From Oscillospiraceae bacterium (lineage in GTDB: Bacteria > Bacillota > Clostridia > Oscillospirales > Ruminococcaceae), in NCBI GenBank assembly GCA_016302655.1, contig JAEDNF010000040.1, positions 1 to 9,839 of the forward strand: 9,839 bases of DNA. The letters run 5' to 3'. Each line of letters begins with the position of its first letter. Position 1 is the stretch's first letter. The position numbers and the translations under genes are program-made. The notes beneath the pieces were generated by a model. It saw only the letters and a list, made by a program, of their open reading frames with translations, made no database searches and was not told the origin of the DNA. Shown piece by piece: positions 1 to 5,980 of the stretch.

Positions 1-204
1 GTTGCCGTAAATGCTGACTTCTACCATTGCGGCAGGTTCGTTTGTGCCTTTGAACCAGAGCTTGAACTCGTCCTCAATGCCTACCATAAGCCAGCCTTCC
101 GATTTTCCGGGTATGGCGGTTATAGCAAGACCGAGACCTTTCTTTATAGCTTCTTCCTTTTCGGGTGAAACTTTGACATTTGTTTTTACATTAATATACG
201 GCAT
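1..204 (-). CDS. MIF / phenylpyruvate tautomerase family protein (C-terminus cut by window edge)
   Basis: Only the first 68 residues are in the window; the family is usually about 115 residues. The protein starts MPYINVKTNV, so after removal of Met it has the N-terminal proline that acts as catalytic base in the macrophage migration inhibitory factor (MIF) / tautomerase superfamily. A PGK segment (residues 32-34) lies about where MIF has its active-site Lys. The stretch NEPAAMVEVSI (55-65) lines up with the human MIF segment SEPCALCSLHSI, including the conserved Ile. The CxxC of human MIF is replaced by A..V, so thiol-oxidoreductase activity is not expected. The start is supported by an AGGAG at 213-217, eight bases upstream of the ATG. 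It has its own promoter, so it is probably expressed independently of the histidine kinase gene upstream. Likely role: a cytosolic keto-enol tautomerase; the physiological substrate is unknown. The family call is confident, the function less so. Confidence 0.85.
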   Translation of the reverse strand, partial: MPYINVKTNVKVSPEKEEAIKKGLGLAITAIPGKSEGWLMVGIEDEFKLWFKGTNEPAAMVEVSIYGN

Positions 205-253
205 AGCTGATTCTCCTCTTATTTTTTCCCGTTTCTGATTTTCGGGTAAGATT

Positions 254-282
254 ATTATAGCAACAAGAAGCTTTAAAGTCAA
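254..282 (-). promoter_or_regulatory. Sigma-A promoter of the MIF-family gene
   Basis: On the minus strand a -35 box TTGACT (277-282) is followed by exactly 17 bases and a perfect -10 box TATAAT (254-259). The base context TGC before the -10 adds an extended -10 element. The predicted transcription start is near 247, giving a leader of about 43 bases before the ATG at 204. The -35 begins ten bases after the stop codon of the histidine kinase gene, so the promoter fills the whole intergenic gap. Confidence 0.8.
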
Positions 283-291
283 TAAGCTGTA

Positions 292-1797
292 TCAGCTCTT
301 GTTCTTTGACTTTCTTGTTTTTTTGTCATCATCTGAGCTGTCGGCCTGTATAGGTATGTCAAATTCAAACCAGAAGGTACTGCCTACGCCGACTGCGCTG
401 TCAGCGCCGTATCTGAACTTGTGCATTTCAAGAACGCCTTTAACTATCGATAGACCGAGACCGCTTCCTTTCTTTGCACGCTGATGAGTCTCGCCGCTTG
501 TTTTGACACGGTAATATCTGTCCCAGATATATTTGAGGTTTTCTGCGTCTATGCCGATTCCGCTGTCGCATACCTCAAGCCTTGCCGACTTTTCGCTGCA
601 GCGGTAGAGGTTGACTCTTACCGTTTTGTCATCGCCTGTATAAGTCAGAGCGTTGTTGATGAAGTTGTATACTACCTGGTCGATTTTTGTTATATCGGCT
701 CTTATCATTATGCCGGGTTCTGCGTTAAGCAGAACTCTGTAGTCCTTTATCTCGTCAAGCAAAGAGAAGCGGGGAACTATATCTGCAAGATGCCGGGAAA
801 AATCTATAGTCTCATAGTTCATTTCGGCAACGCCGCTTTGCAGTTTCGACAAATCGAGTATATCAGTTACAAGAGAAGTAAGCCTGTCGGTTTCGTCTAT
901 GATGACCTTAAGATGCTTTTCTCGCTTTTCGGGATTGTCGCCCGAAAGATCTCTTATCATTTCGGCGTATGCTTTTATCATTGTAAGCGGAGTGCGCAGA
1001 TCGTGCGAGATATTCGCCATAAGCTCTTTTCTGAGGTCATCGGTCTTTGCTATCTCCTCCGAAGCGGTGGTGAGCGTCTGGGTAAGCTCTTTTATCTCTG
1101 TGAACTGATGCTTCTCAGGGGGCATATCAAACTCGCCTTTAGGGAGTTTCAGCGCCGCTTTTGATATTTTTATGATTGGCTTTGAAATGCTGTTTGAGAA
1201 GAATATCGACATTACAAACGCAATGATGATAATTATTGCGGCGGTAAGGTTAAGCTGGCTGTGAAGTATTGTGGTGGTTGTTCCGAGAGGCTCAAGATAG
1301 TTGAAGATGTAAAGGCGCACTACGCCGTTTGTTTCAAAGAATGTACTTTGCGTTCCGTCATCAAGCTGTGCTATAAGAATTATCGCCTTGCTGTCGTTGT
1401 TTGTTCTCGGTATCGTTGCGGTGAAGAAGGTGTTTTCGCCCGATACGATTTCTTTCATATCATTAAGATCAAGCGAAGTTATCAGCGAGTACACTTCCTT
1501 ATTGCTTTTATCAAGCGAGCTTGCTCTGAAATAAGGTCGGTTGTTATCGGAGATCTCAATGTATATCTTCTGCGTGTCCGCTATATTTGAAACGATAGAA
1601 TTGAGATTGTCCGGCTCCTGATACCAGGCGTCCTTTATCTGCTTTGCGGCGGCGGCGGTTTCCTGTATCTTCATATACTCGTAGTAGCTTGAAAGCAGTA
1701 CCACCTGAAAAAAATACAGAAATACAATTACTATTATCGAAAACAGTACAAATATCATCCACGAACGGAAGCGTATACTGTTGATTCTTTCTTTCAT
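292..1797 (-). CDS. Membrane sensor histidine kinase (HAMP, HisKA, HATPase_c)
   Basis: A 501-residue orthodox sensor kinase that phosphorylates the response regulator encoded just upstream. Layout from the sequence: a hydrophobic segment at about 13-39, an extracytoplasmic sensor region of about 145 residues, a second membrane span at about 184-200, a HAMP linker to about 250, a HisKA domain with the phospho-accepting His265 in NISHDLRTP, and an ATPase domain. The ATPase domain has an N box (FINNALTYT, Asn382), a G1 box (DSGIGI, from Asp411) and a G2 box (GSGLGLS, from Gly444). All catalytic motifs look intact. The C-terminus is a short charged tail rich in Asp, Lys and Ser. I chose the ATG at 1795-1797, which has GAGGG at 1803-1807 at proper spacing. 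An in-frame ATG at 1807-1809 would add only MRVF and lacks a good ribosome site. The stimulus cannot be read from the sequence. The regulator/kinase order resembles PhoPR- or VanRS-like pairs. Confidence 0.95.
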   Translation of the reverse strand: MKERINSIRFRSWMIFVLFSIIVIVFLYFFQVVLLSSYYEYMKIQETAAAAKQIKDAWYQEPDNLNSIVSNIADTQKIYIEISDNNRPYFRASSLDKSNKEVYSLITSLDLNDMKEIVSGENTFFTATIPRTNNDSKAIILIAQLDDGTQSTFFETNGVVRLYIFNYLEPLGTTTTILHSQLNLTAAIIIIIAFVMSIFFSNSISKPIIKISKAALKLPKGEFDMPPEKHQFTEIKELTQTLTTASEEIAKTDDLRKELMANISHDLRTPLTMIKAYAEMIRDLSGDNPEKREKHLKVIIDETDRLTSLVTDILDLSKLQSGVAEMNYETIDFSRHLADIVPRFSLLDEIKDYRVLLNAEPGIMIRADITKIDQVVYNFINNALTYTGDDKTVRVNLYRCSEKSARLEVCDSGIGIDAENLKYIWDRYYRVKTSGETHQRAKKGSGLGLSIVKGVLEMHKFRYGADSAVGVGSTFWFEFDIPIQADSSDDDKKTRKSKNKS

Positions 1798-1815
1798 AAA
1801 AACCCTCATTAGAAC

Positions 1816-1847
1816 ACAGTCACCGCATTTAATTCTACGGTGACTGT
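1816..1847 (-). other. Perfect 10-bp hairpin between response regulator and kinase genes
   Basis: The arms 1816-1825 and 1838-1847 (ACAGTCACCG on the coding strand) are perfectly complementary around a 12-base loop. The hairpin begins six bases after the regulator stop codon and ends just before the kinase Shine-Dalgarno. No T-run follows on either strand, so it is not a classical terminator. It may protect the 3' end of the upstream message, lower kinase expression relative to the regulator, or be an operator-like dyad. Function is inferred. Confidence 0.7.
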
Positions 1848-1853
1848 TAATTA

Positions 1854-2525
1854 TTATACCTGAAATTTGTAGCCCATACCTCTGAGCGTAACTATGAACT
1901 TTCTGTACGGACCGAGATTGTTTCTCAGCATCTTTATATGAGTATCTATCGTTCTGTCATCACCGAAGAAATCGTAGCCCCATACCTCTTCAAGCAGTTT
2001 GTTTCTTGTAAGGGCGATATTCTTGTTTTTTACAAGATAGAAGAGCAGGTCGTATTCTTTAGGAGTCAGATTTGCCTTCTCGCCGTCGATGAATACATCT
2101 CTTGCGGTGAAGTTTATCTCAAGGCCTTCAAATTTTACCGTGTCGCCGGTAGGTTCGTTGCCCGATTTATTTCTTTTGATAATGGCATTTATACGGGCGA
2201 GTACCTCTTTTGGTGAGAACGGCTTTACTACATAGTCGTCAACGCCCATCTCAAAGCCGAACAGCTTATCGTATTCCTCTGTTCTTGCGGAGAGCATAAG
2301 TATAGGAGTGTTCTTGAACTTTCTTATTTCCTTGCAGGCAGAAAAACCGTCAAGGCGGGGCATCATTACATCCATTATGATTATGTCAAAATCCTGTTCT
2401 TTTGCCATTTCAACAGCCTGCATACCGTCAACCGCCTCTGACACGCTGTGACCCTCGTACTCGGCATACTCTTTGATGACCTCTCTGATTTTCTGTTCGT
2501 CATCAGCGACAAGAATCTTATACAT
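1854..2525 (-). CDS. OmpR/PhoB-family DNA-binding response regulator
   Basis: A complete 223-residue regulator. The receiver domain (about 1-118) has the acidic pocket ADDE (residues 7-10), the phosphorylation site Asp52 in IIMDVMMPRLDG, the switch Ser79 and the conserved Lys101 in VVKPFSP. The C-terminal winged helix (about 128-223) has the recognisable LTPKEYDLLFYLVKN, RTIDTHIKMLRNNLG and RGMGYKF segments of the OmpR/PhoB class. The start ATG is preceded by AGGAAGAG at good spacing. It lies 56 bp upstream of the kinase ATG on the same strand, so the two form a cognate pair and are probably co-transcribed. The target genes are unknown; the adjacent flavinylation operon is a candidate only by proximity. 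An intrinsic terminator lies 37 bp upstream of the start codon, which complicates where its message begins. Confidence 0.96.
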   Translation of the reverse strand: MYKILVADDEQKIREVIKEYAEYEGHSVSEAVDGMQAVEMAKEQDFDIIIMDVMMPRLDGFSACKEIRKFKNTPILMLSARTEEYDKLFGFEMGVDDYVVKPFSPKEVLARINAIIKRNKSGNEPTGDTVKFEGLEINFTARDVFIDGEKANLTPKEYDLLFYLVKNKNIALTRNKLLEEVWGYDFFGDDRTIDTHIKMLRNNLGPYRKFIVTLRGMGYKFQV

Positions 2526-2562
2526 ATTTTCTCTTCCTTTCTTTTCCGATGTACTTTTGTGT

Positions 2563-2593
2563 AAAAAAAATTCAGTTTAACCTGTAAACTGAA
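2563..2593 (-). terminator. Strong intrinsic terminator upstream of the response regulator
   Basis: Read on the minus strand, TTCAGTTTA (2585-2593) pairs perfectly over 9 bp with TAAACTGAA (2571-2579) around a 5-base loop and runs straight into eight T (2563-2570). This is a textbook Rho-independent terminator for leftward transcription, although the stem is AT-rich. It can end the apbE-to-PAS operon, whose last stop codon is 190 bp upstream. It lies only 37 bp before the regulator ATG, so it may also act as a leader element of that gene. Confidence 0.82.
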
Positions 2594-2600
2594 CGGAAAT

Positions 2601-2628
2601 AAAATAAGCACCAAAATCAAATTATCAA
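2601..2628 (-). promoter_or_regulatory. Candidate promoter of the two-component operon
   Basis: On the minus strand a -35-like TTGATA (2623-2628, 5 of 6 matches) is followed 16 bases later by a weak -10 TATTTT (2601-2606, 4 of 6). The start would fall near 2594, right at the base of the terminator-like hairpin, so the message would begin with that hairpin. A perfect but isolated TATAAT also exists at 2708-2713 on the same strand without a convincing -35. Neither is certain. Confidence 0.35.
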
Positions 2629-2650
2629 TGAAATGTTGGGAGAGGAAATT

Positions 2651-2749
2651 ATGATTATTGAAAAATTCAACCACCATAAAATCTGTCAGTGTTACCTGAC
2701 GCTTATTATTATATCCGCCGAATATGATAAAAATGTGTTTACCGTCTAA
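2651..2749 (+). CDS. Possible small ORF, 32 codons, unknown
   Basis: Inside the gap between the response regulator and the PAS-kinase-like gene, a plus-strand ATG at 2651 is preceded by GGGAGAGGA, a strong ribosome-binding match ending about five bases before the ATG. The frame reads 32 residues, starting MIIEKFNHHK and ending YDKNVFTV, then TAA at 2747-2749. It is mildly hydrophobic in the middle (LTLIIISA) with two Cys, but too short for a confident membrane call. Only a weak promoter is visible upstream (TTTAAC at 2576-2581, 18-base spacer, TAAAAT at 2600-2605). It could be a real small protein or peptide, or a chance ORF. I recognise no family. Confidence 0.25.
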   Translation: MIIEKFNHHKICQCYLTLIIISAEYDKNVFTV

Positions 2750-2782
2750 AAAAACTGTAAATCGGTTATCACGATATATTCA

Positions 2783-3721
2783 TTATTGTTCTGCCGCGTC
2801 TGTCATAAATATCCCTGCCAGCTTTTCGCAGATCTTTTCATCCGCTTTAAACACAGGACTTGAAAAAGCCGTTGCCGTAGCCTTTGGCAGAGCAAGGCGT
2901 ATCTGTCCGCAGTCGTCGTTAAAAGAAAACCTGAGCTGTCCGCCGATACTCTCAATATACATTTTTGCACAGAACATCTCAAAGCTGTCTGTTATCATGC
3001 CTTTATGCGTGTCAGGCTTCAGAGTGAATGCTGATGTCATAACCGCAAAGCCGTCTGCCGCAGATATATCAAGGTTAAACAGCTTTCTGTCAGAAGAACG
3101 AACCATAGCTCTTAATATGCTGAAAACCGAAGTGTAAAGCAGTCTTTGTCCTGCATTTACCGCTATGTCATTGCCTGCCGTCTCATCACGGCTTACTTTG
3201 AACACAACGGGGATCTTGCTCATAATTCTGTTTGCTTCGTTTGCTATCCTGTTTATCTCTTCCGCAAAATAAAGCGTTCCCGAAGCTGACGCTTTTCGGT
3301 AGATAACGCCTGACAGCTCGCTTAGCACCTCTACATTTCTTTTTATGCTGAGAAAGGGTGCTTTACCGCCGGCGGCGTCTTCTGCGGCGGCAACATCGCT
3401 TTTCATCTGTGCCAGCATATAGCAGACCTCCGGGTAAGTATCCGTACAGCCGAGCAAAGTGAGAATGTCGGTAAGCGTGTTTGCTTCCCACAGATAATAT
3501 GCTTTTCCGTTATTGTCAATTTTGCGTGATACGGCGCTGAAAACCTCACCGTCAATATTTACCTGTTCGGTAGTTGACGGATTGCCGAGTCCCTGAGTAA
3601 ATATTATTGTTTTACCGCAGCGGCGGTTCTTCCACAGGACATTTCCGTTCCGGTCGGTCAGGAAGAACGGCTTTTCCGAACTGCCGTATATCAGTTCAAG
3701 TGAATCGAAAAGTATATTCAT
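2783..3721 (-). CDS. PAS-containing protein resembling a degenerate histidine kinase
   Basis: A cytosolic 312-residue protein with no signal peptide or membrane span. Residues about 14-80 look PAS-like (KPFFLTDRNGNVLWKNRRCG, then a beta-rich stretch). About 82-165 is mostly helical, where a kinase dimerisation domain would be, but there is no HExxxP-type His box. About 165-280 follows the outline of a HATPase domain: RLLYTSVFSILRAMV sits at the N-box position but lacks its Asn residues, and MYIESIGGQLRFSF through GQIRLALP matches the terminal GG and LP strands. The DxGxG and GxGLG boxes are missing, so catalysis is unlikely. It is the last gene of the apbE operon, 21 bp after the DUF896 gene, with an AAGGA upstream of the ATG. 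It may be a pseudokinase sensor or scaffold. The architecture is inferred from pattern, not a database match. Confidence 0.6.
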   Translation of the reverse strand: MNILFDSLELIYGSSEKPFFLTDRNGNVLWKNRRCGKTIIFTQGLGNPSTTEQVNIDGEVFSAVSRKIDNNGKAYYLWEANTLTDILTLLGCTDTYPEVCYMLAQMKSDVAAAEDAAGGKAPFLSIKRNVEVLSELSGVIYRKASASGTLYFAEEINRIANEANRIMSKIPVVFKVSRDETAGNDIAVNAGQRLLYTSVFSILRAMVRSSDRKLFNLDISAADGFAVMTSAFTLKPDTHKGMITDSFEMFCAKMYIESIGGQLRFSFNDDCGQIRLALPKATATAFSSPVFKADEKICEKLAGIFMTDAAEQ

Positions 3722-3742
3722 TGTAAAAGAAGTCCTTCGGGA

Positions 3743-3955
3743 TTATTTTTCTTTGTTGTCTTTTATGAGTTTTTCCTCTTTGCCGTTTTCGTCAACTATA
3801 TACACTCTGTCAAGCTCCGACATAAGACCTCTTCTGAAAGAAGCTCTGTACTCGTTACGAAGCTCGGTTTGTTCCTGCTTTTCTTCGGGTGTAAGCTCCC
3901 GTATCCTTGACTGCCTTGCAAGGAAATTTATTCTTTCTATTTTTGCTTTTTCCAT
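3743..3955 (-). CDS. DUF896 (YnzC/UPF0291-like) small protein
   Basis: A 70-residue highly charged protein. Its IERINFLARQSRIRELTPEE and EQTELRNEYRASFRRGL segments match the family pattern of a helical hairpin: an 'INELA' helix, 'LTxEE', then 'ELRxEY...FR'. Length is normal for the family. Family members are small cytosolic proteins of unknown biochemical role; Bacillus YnzC is encoded at the end of an SOS-induced operon. Here it sits inside the flavinylation-type operon, 10 bp after the Gx gene and 21 bp before the PAS-kinase-like gene. The ATG is preceded by GAGGAAC. No membrane segment is seen. The C-terminal tail is very Lys/Glu-rich. Confidence 0.85.
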   Translation of the reverse strand: MEKAKIERINFLARQSRIRELTPEEKQEQTELRNEYRASFRRGLMSELDRVYIVDENGKEEKLIKDNKEK

Positions 3956-3965
3956 TTTTGTTCCT

Positions 3966-4490
3966 CTATTTAATATTCTTGATTTTATTAATTATTTTGT
4001 TCGGCTTTCTTATAATCAGCCATACCGATGCCGCAATGAATGTTCCTGTTATCACAGATGCAACCGCAAGCACAGGGAGATATGCAAATACCGAAGCGGT
4101 GTAAATAAGCGCCGCCGCAGATATCTGCCCTATGTTGTGCATGACCGCCGAGAATATCCCTGCAGGAAAAGCTCCCCACGGTTCTTTTATAAATCTGTGC
4201 GTGAGCGCCATTGCAGTAAATGATAATATTCCGCCAGCAGATGAAAACAGCAGAGCAGTAAGATTTCCGCTTGTAAGCGCCGAGAGCAGTATACGGCTGA
4301 TAAGAATAAGCGCCGTATCGTATAAGCTCCAGTTTCCGCCTATGTAGACCGAAAAAAGCACCGGCAGATACGCAAGCCCTATTCTGAATCCCGGTACGGG
4401 CAGTACGGGAGGTATCATAGACTCTATTATGAAAAGTGTCAGCGACAATGCGGTTAGCATTGCCGCAAACACAAGCTTTCTAATCGACAT
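3966..4490 (-). CDS. Gx transporter family membrane protein (EetB-like; formerly heptaprenyl diphosphate synthase component I)
   Basis: A 174-residue polytopic membrane protein with about five or six hydrophobic segments (roughly 5-26, 36-51, 58-73, 78-97, 108-132, 136-160) and a basic C-terminal tail. Family hallmarks are visible: PGFRIGLAYLPVL (33-45), SRILLSALTSGN (65-76), SSAGGILSFTAMAL (83-96) and the SAVMHNIGQ segment (114-122). The family was once annotated as heptaprenyl diphosphate synthase component I but lacks prenyl-synthase aspartate motifs. Members occur beside NusG-domain-II proteins and, as I recall, correspond to EetB of Listeria-type extracellular electron transfer loci. The ATG overlaps the end of the NusG-II gene by 11 bp and has GGAGAAC just upstream. 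Its likely role is in the membrane part of a flavin or quinone redox module; the transported substrate is unknown. Confidence 0.85.
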   Translation of the reverse strand: MSIRKLVFAAMLTALSLTLFIIESMIPPVLPVPGFRIGLAYLPVLFSVYIGGNWSLYDTALILISRILLSALTSGNLTALLFSSAGGILSFTAMALTHRFIKEPWGAFPAGIFSAVMHNIGQISAAALIYTASVFAYLPVLAVASVITGTFIAASVWLIIRKPNKIINKIKNIK

Positions 4491-4851
4491 GGCTGTTCTC
4501 CTGCCGTGACGCCTCTATGCGTATCACAAGTCTGTTGGGAACACAGACTATCGGCTGTACTCCGTCTGAAATGTATGCGGTATGCACGCATATCTTGTCG
4601 GGACAATCGGCATCAGTTACCCCGATAGTACCGTCTTTTATCTCAATAGTGTTGCGGGCTCCGTCTTCACCGCTTATTGTGAAGGTCTGATTTTCTGCCG
4701 TTGAAAGATCGATGGTCTTTACAAGCTTTCCGCCGCTGTATATGCAGGCGGTATTGCCGTTTTTAATATTGCCTGTTAACAGCAGTGCGAGCAGTGAAAA
4801 GAACACTATCGCAATAACGGCGGCGAGGCATATTACTTTGCGCTTATCCAT
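4480..4851 (-). CDS. NusG domain II-containing membrane-anchored protein (EetA-like)
   Basis: A 123-residue protein with one N-terminal membrane anchor (about 6-27) preceded by positive charges, followed by an extracytoplasmic NusG-II beta domain. The signature is clear: GTIGVTDADCPDKICVHT (74-91) followed by GVQPIVCVPNRLVI (97-110). Cys83, Cys88 and Cys103 are in the usual places and could hold a disulfide or metal. Despite the name it lacks the RNA-polymerase-binding NGN domain of NusG, so it is not a transcription factor. Such proteins pair with Gx transporters and ApbE and resemble EetA of electron transfer loci. Its start overlaps the apbE end by 8 bp and its end overlaps the Gx gene by 11 bp, which suggests translational coupling. 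The start has only a weak ribosome site (AGAGC), in line with coupling. Confidence 0.88.
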   Translation of the reverse strand: MDKRKVICLAAVIAIVFFSLLALLLTGNIKNGNTACIYSGGKLVKTIDLSTAENQTFTISGEDGARNTIEIKDGTIGVTDADCPDKICVHTAYISDGVQPIVCVPNRLVIRIEASRQENSHVD

Positions 4852-5860
4852 TTTGTGAAGCTCTGAAATCAGCGGCTATGCCTGCGGAAGTTTTTACCGT
4901 TCCGTCGTCAAGCGTTATGATATATTCCGCAATTTTGTATTTCTCGTAGAATTGTTCCGTCTTTTCCTGTCCCATTACGAAAAAGGCGGTTGACAGCGCA
5001 TCGCTTATCAGTCCGTCGGCGGCATAAACGGTACAGCTCTTTATTCCGCTGTCGGCAGGATGTGCAGTAAACGGGTCAATGATGTGATGATATTTTACAC
5101 CGTCATATTCTACAAATCGTTTTGCACCGTTTGATGTTGCGATAAATCCGTCGTTTACGGCAAGCGTTCCGACAGGGGAGTCGCTCTCGTCAGCCGTGAC
5201 GGATATGTTCCAGCTATACCCGTCTTTTTTGCCTATAGTAAGTATGCTTCCGCCGAAATCAACAACGGCAGAGGTAACGCCTGCTTTTCTGAGATATGAG
5301 TCAAGCATATCCAGAGCGTAGCCTTTTGCGGCGGCTCCGAGATCAATGCTGAAGCCTTCTTCGGTAAAGCTTATTGTTCTGCTTTCATCGTCAAAGGATA
5401 TGTTTTCGTAGTTTTTTCTGTCTGCAAGTTCTGCAAGTGCGGCATCATCGGGTTTTTTACCGTTATCACTGCCAAAGCCCCATAAACTGCTGATTTCGCC
5501 TAAAGTAAAATCAAAAGCTCCGTCTGTAAGCTCGCTTAAATCCTTACAGCTTTTAATAAGCAGATAAGTCGTGTCGCTGACTGAAACGGGGGAATTATAT
5601 GCTTGCTTATTTAAAGCGGAAATAACGCTGTCGGGATTTGTACGGGACAGCTCCCCGTCAAGAGAATTAAGCATATCGACAGCACCCTCGCATATTTCTT
5701 CGGGAGAGTCTGAACTCTCGCTTTCATAGATAGTAAAAGTGATAAATGTATCAAAGGTAAATGCGCTTTTTGTGTACGGCTGATCGTCAGCGCAGGCGGT
5801 AAGGGAAGATAAGCACAGAGCCGCCGCAAGTAAAGCCGCTGATAGATATTTTCTTTTCAT
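4844..5860 (-). CDS. apbE: FAD:protein FMN transferase (ApbE), lipoprotein
   Basis: A 338-residue ApbE enzyme that transfers FMN from FAD to a Thr/Ser of extracytosolic target proteins in a Mg-dependent reaction. The N-terminus is a lipoprotein signal: Lys/Arg start, hydrophobic core, lipobox LTAC with Cys23. The enzyme is therefore anchored on the outer face of the membrane. ApbE hallmarks are visible: TFDTFITFTIY (35-45), IDLGAAAKGYALD (172-184), DFGGSI (201-206), HHIIDP (258-263) and the metal-binding segment SDALSTAFFVMG (286-297). Length is normal. The ATG has GGAG six bases upstream and is about 20 bases from the predicted transcription start. It is the first gene of a five-gene minus-strand operon and overlaps the NusG-II gene. 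No protein with an FMN-acceptor motif (SGAT type) is encoded in the window, so its target must lie elsewhere. Confidence 0.95.
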   Translation of the reverse strand: MKRKYLSAALLAAALCLSSLTACADDQPYTKSAFTFDTFITFTIYESESSDSPEEICEGAVDMLNSLDGELSRTNPDSVISALNKQAYNSPVSVSDTTYLLIKSCKDLSELTDGAFDFTLGEISSLWGFGSDNGKKPDDAALAELADRKNYENISFDDESRTISFTEEGFSIDLGAAAKGYALDMLDSYLRKAGVTSAVVDFGGSILTIGKKDGYSWNISVTADESDSPVGTLAVNDGFIATSNGAKRFVEYDGVKYHHIIDPFTAHPADSGIKSCTVYAADGLISDALSTAFFVMGQEKTEQFYEKYKIAEYIITLDDGTVKTSAGIAADFRASQNG

Positions 5861-5886
5861 TTTATCTCCATTCGTTTTATATAACT

Positions 5887-5915
5887 ATTATATACCTTAT
5901 CGCCGTAAATTTCAA
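5887..5915 (-). promoter_or_regulatory. Sigma-A promoter of the apbE operon
   Basis: On the minus strand TTGAAA (5910-5915) and TATAAT (5887-5892) are separated by exactly 17 bases. The predicted start is near 5880, leaving about 20 bases of leader before the apbE ATG. It diverges from the ruvC promoter, with 36 bp between the two -35 boxes. Confidence 0.82.
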
Positions 5916-5951
5916 CCGATTTTTTACAAATAAAGCCGCAGTATAAAACAG

Positions 5952-5980
5952 TTGCAATTCTTCTTCGGATATGGTATAAT
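5952..5980 (+). promoter_or_regulatory. Sigma-A promoter of the ruvCAB-glmM operon, extended -10
   Basis: TTGCAA (5952-5957), a 17-base spacer, then TATAAT (5975-5980) preceded by TGG, forming an extended -10. The predicted start is near 5987, giving a leader of about 75 bases before the ruvC GTG. No LexA-type dyad (GAAC-N4-GTTC) is visible in the 5861-6062 gap, so SOS control is not supported. Confidence 0.82.

Noticed and set aside
285..297. Small inverted repeat AGCTG/CAGCT over the kinase stop codon, as a terminator
   Set aside because: Only 5 bp with a 3-base loop and no T-run; too weak to support termination.
484..1164. A 226-codon plus-strand open frame opposite the histidine kinase gene
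   Set aside because: It lies entirely antisense to conserved kinase domains, has no family-like motifs and no convincing ribosome site; it is a shadow of the real gene.
1853..1858. A perfect TATAAT on the minus strand at the regulator stop codon, as a possible internal kinase promoter
   Set aside because: No -35-like hexamer at 16-18 bp and no extended -10; it is formed by the last Val codon, the stop codon and adjoining AT-rich bases.
2381..2677. A 98-codon minus-strand open frame covering the regulator leader and N-terminus
   Set aside because: Overlaps the start of the response regulator in another frame, has no ribosome site before its ATG, and runs through the terminator hairpin.
2685..2700. 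GTCAG/CTGAC inverted repeat as a terminator for the PAS-kinase-like gene
   Set aside because: The stem is only 5 bp and the following T-rich stretch is short; the 2563-2593 terminator is far stronger.
4480..4851. Reading the NusG-domain protein as transcription factor NusG
   Set aside because: It has an N-terminal membrane anchor and only domain II with the DCPDKIC cysteine motif; the NGN and KOW domains of NusG are absent.
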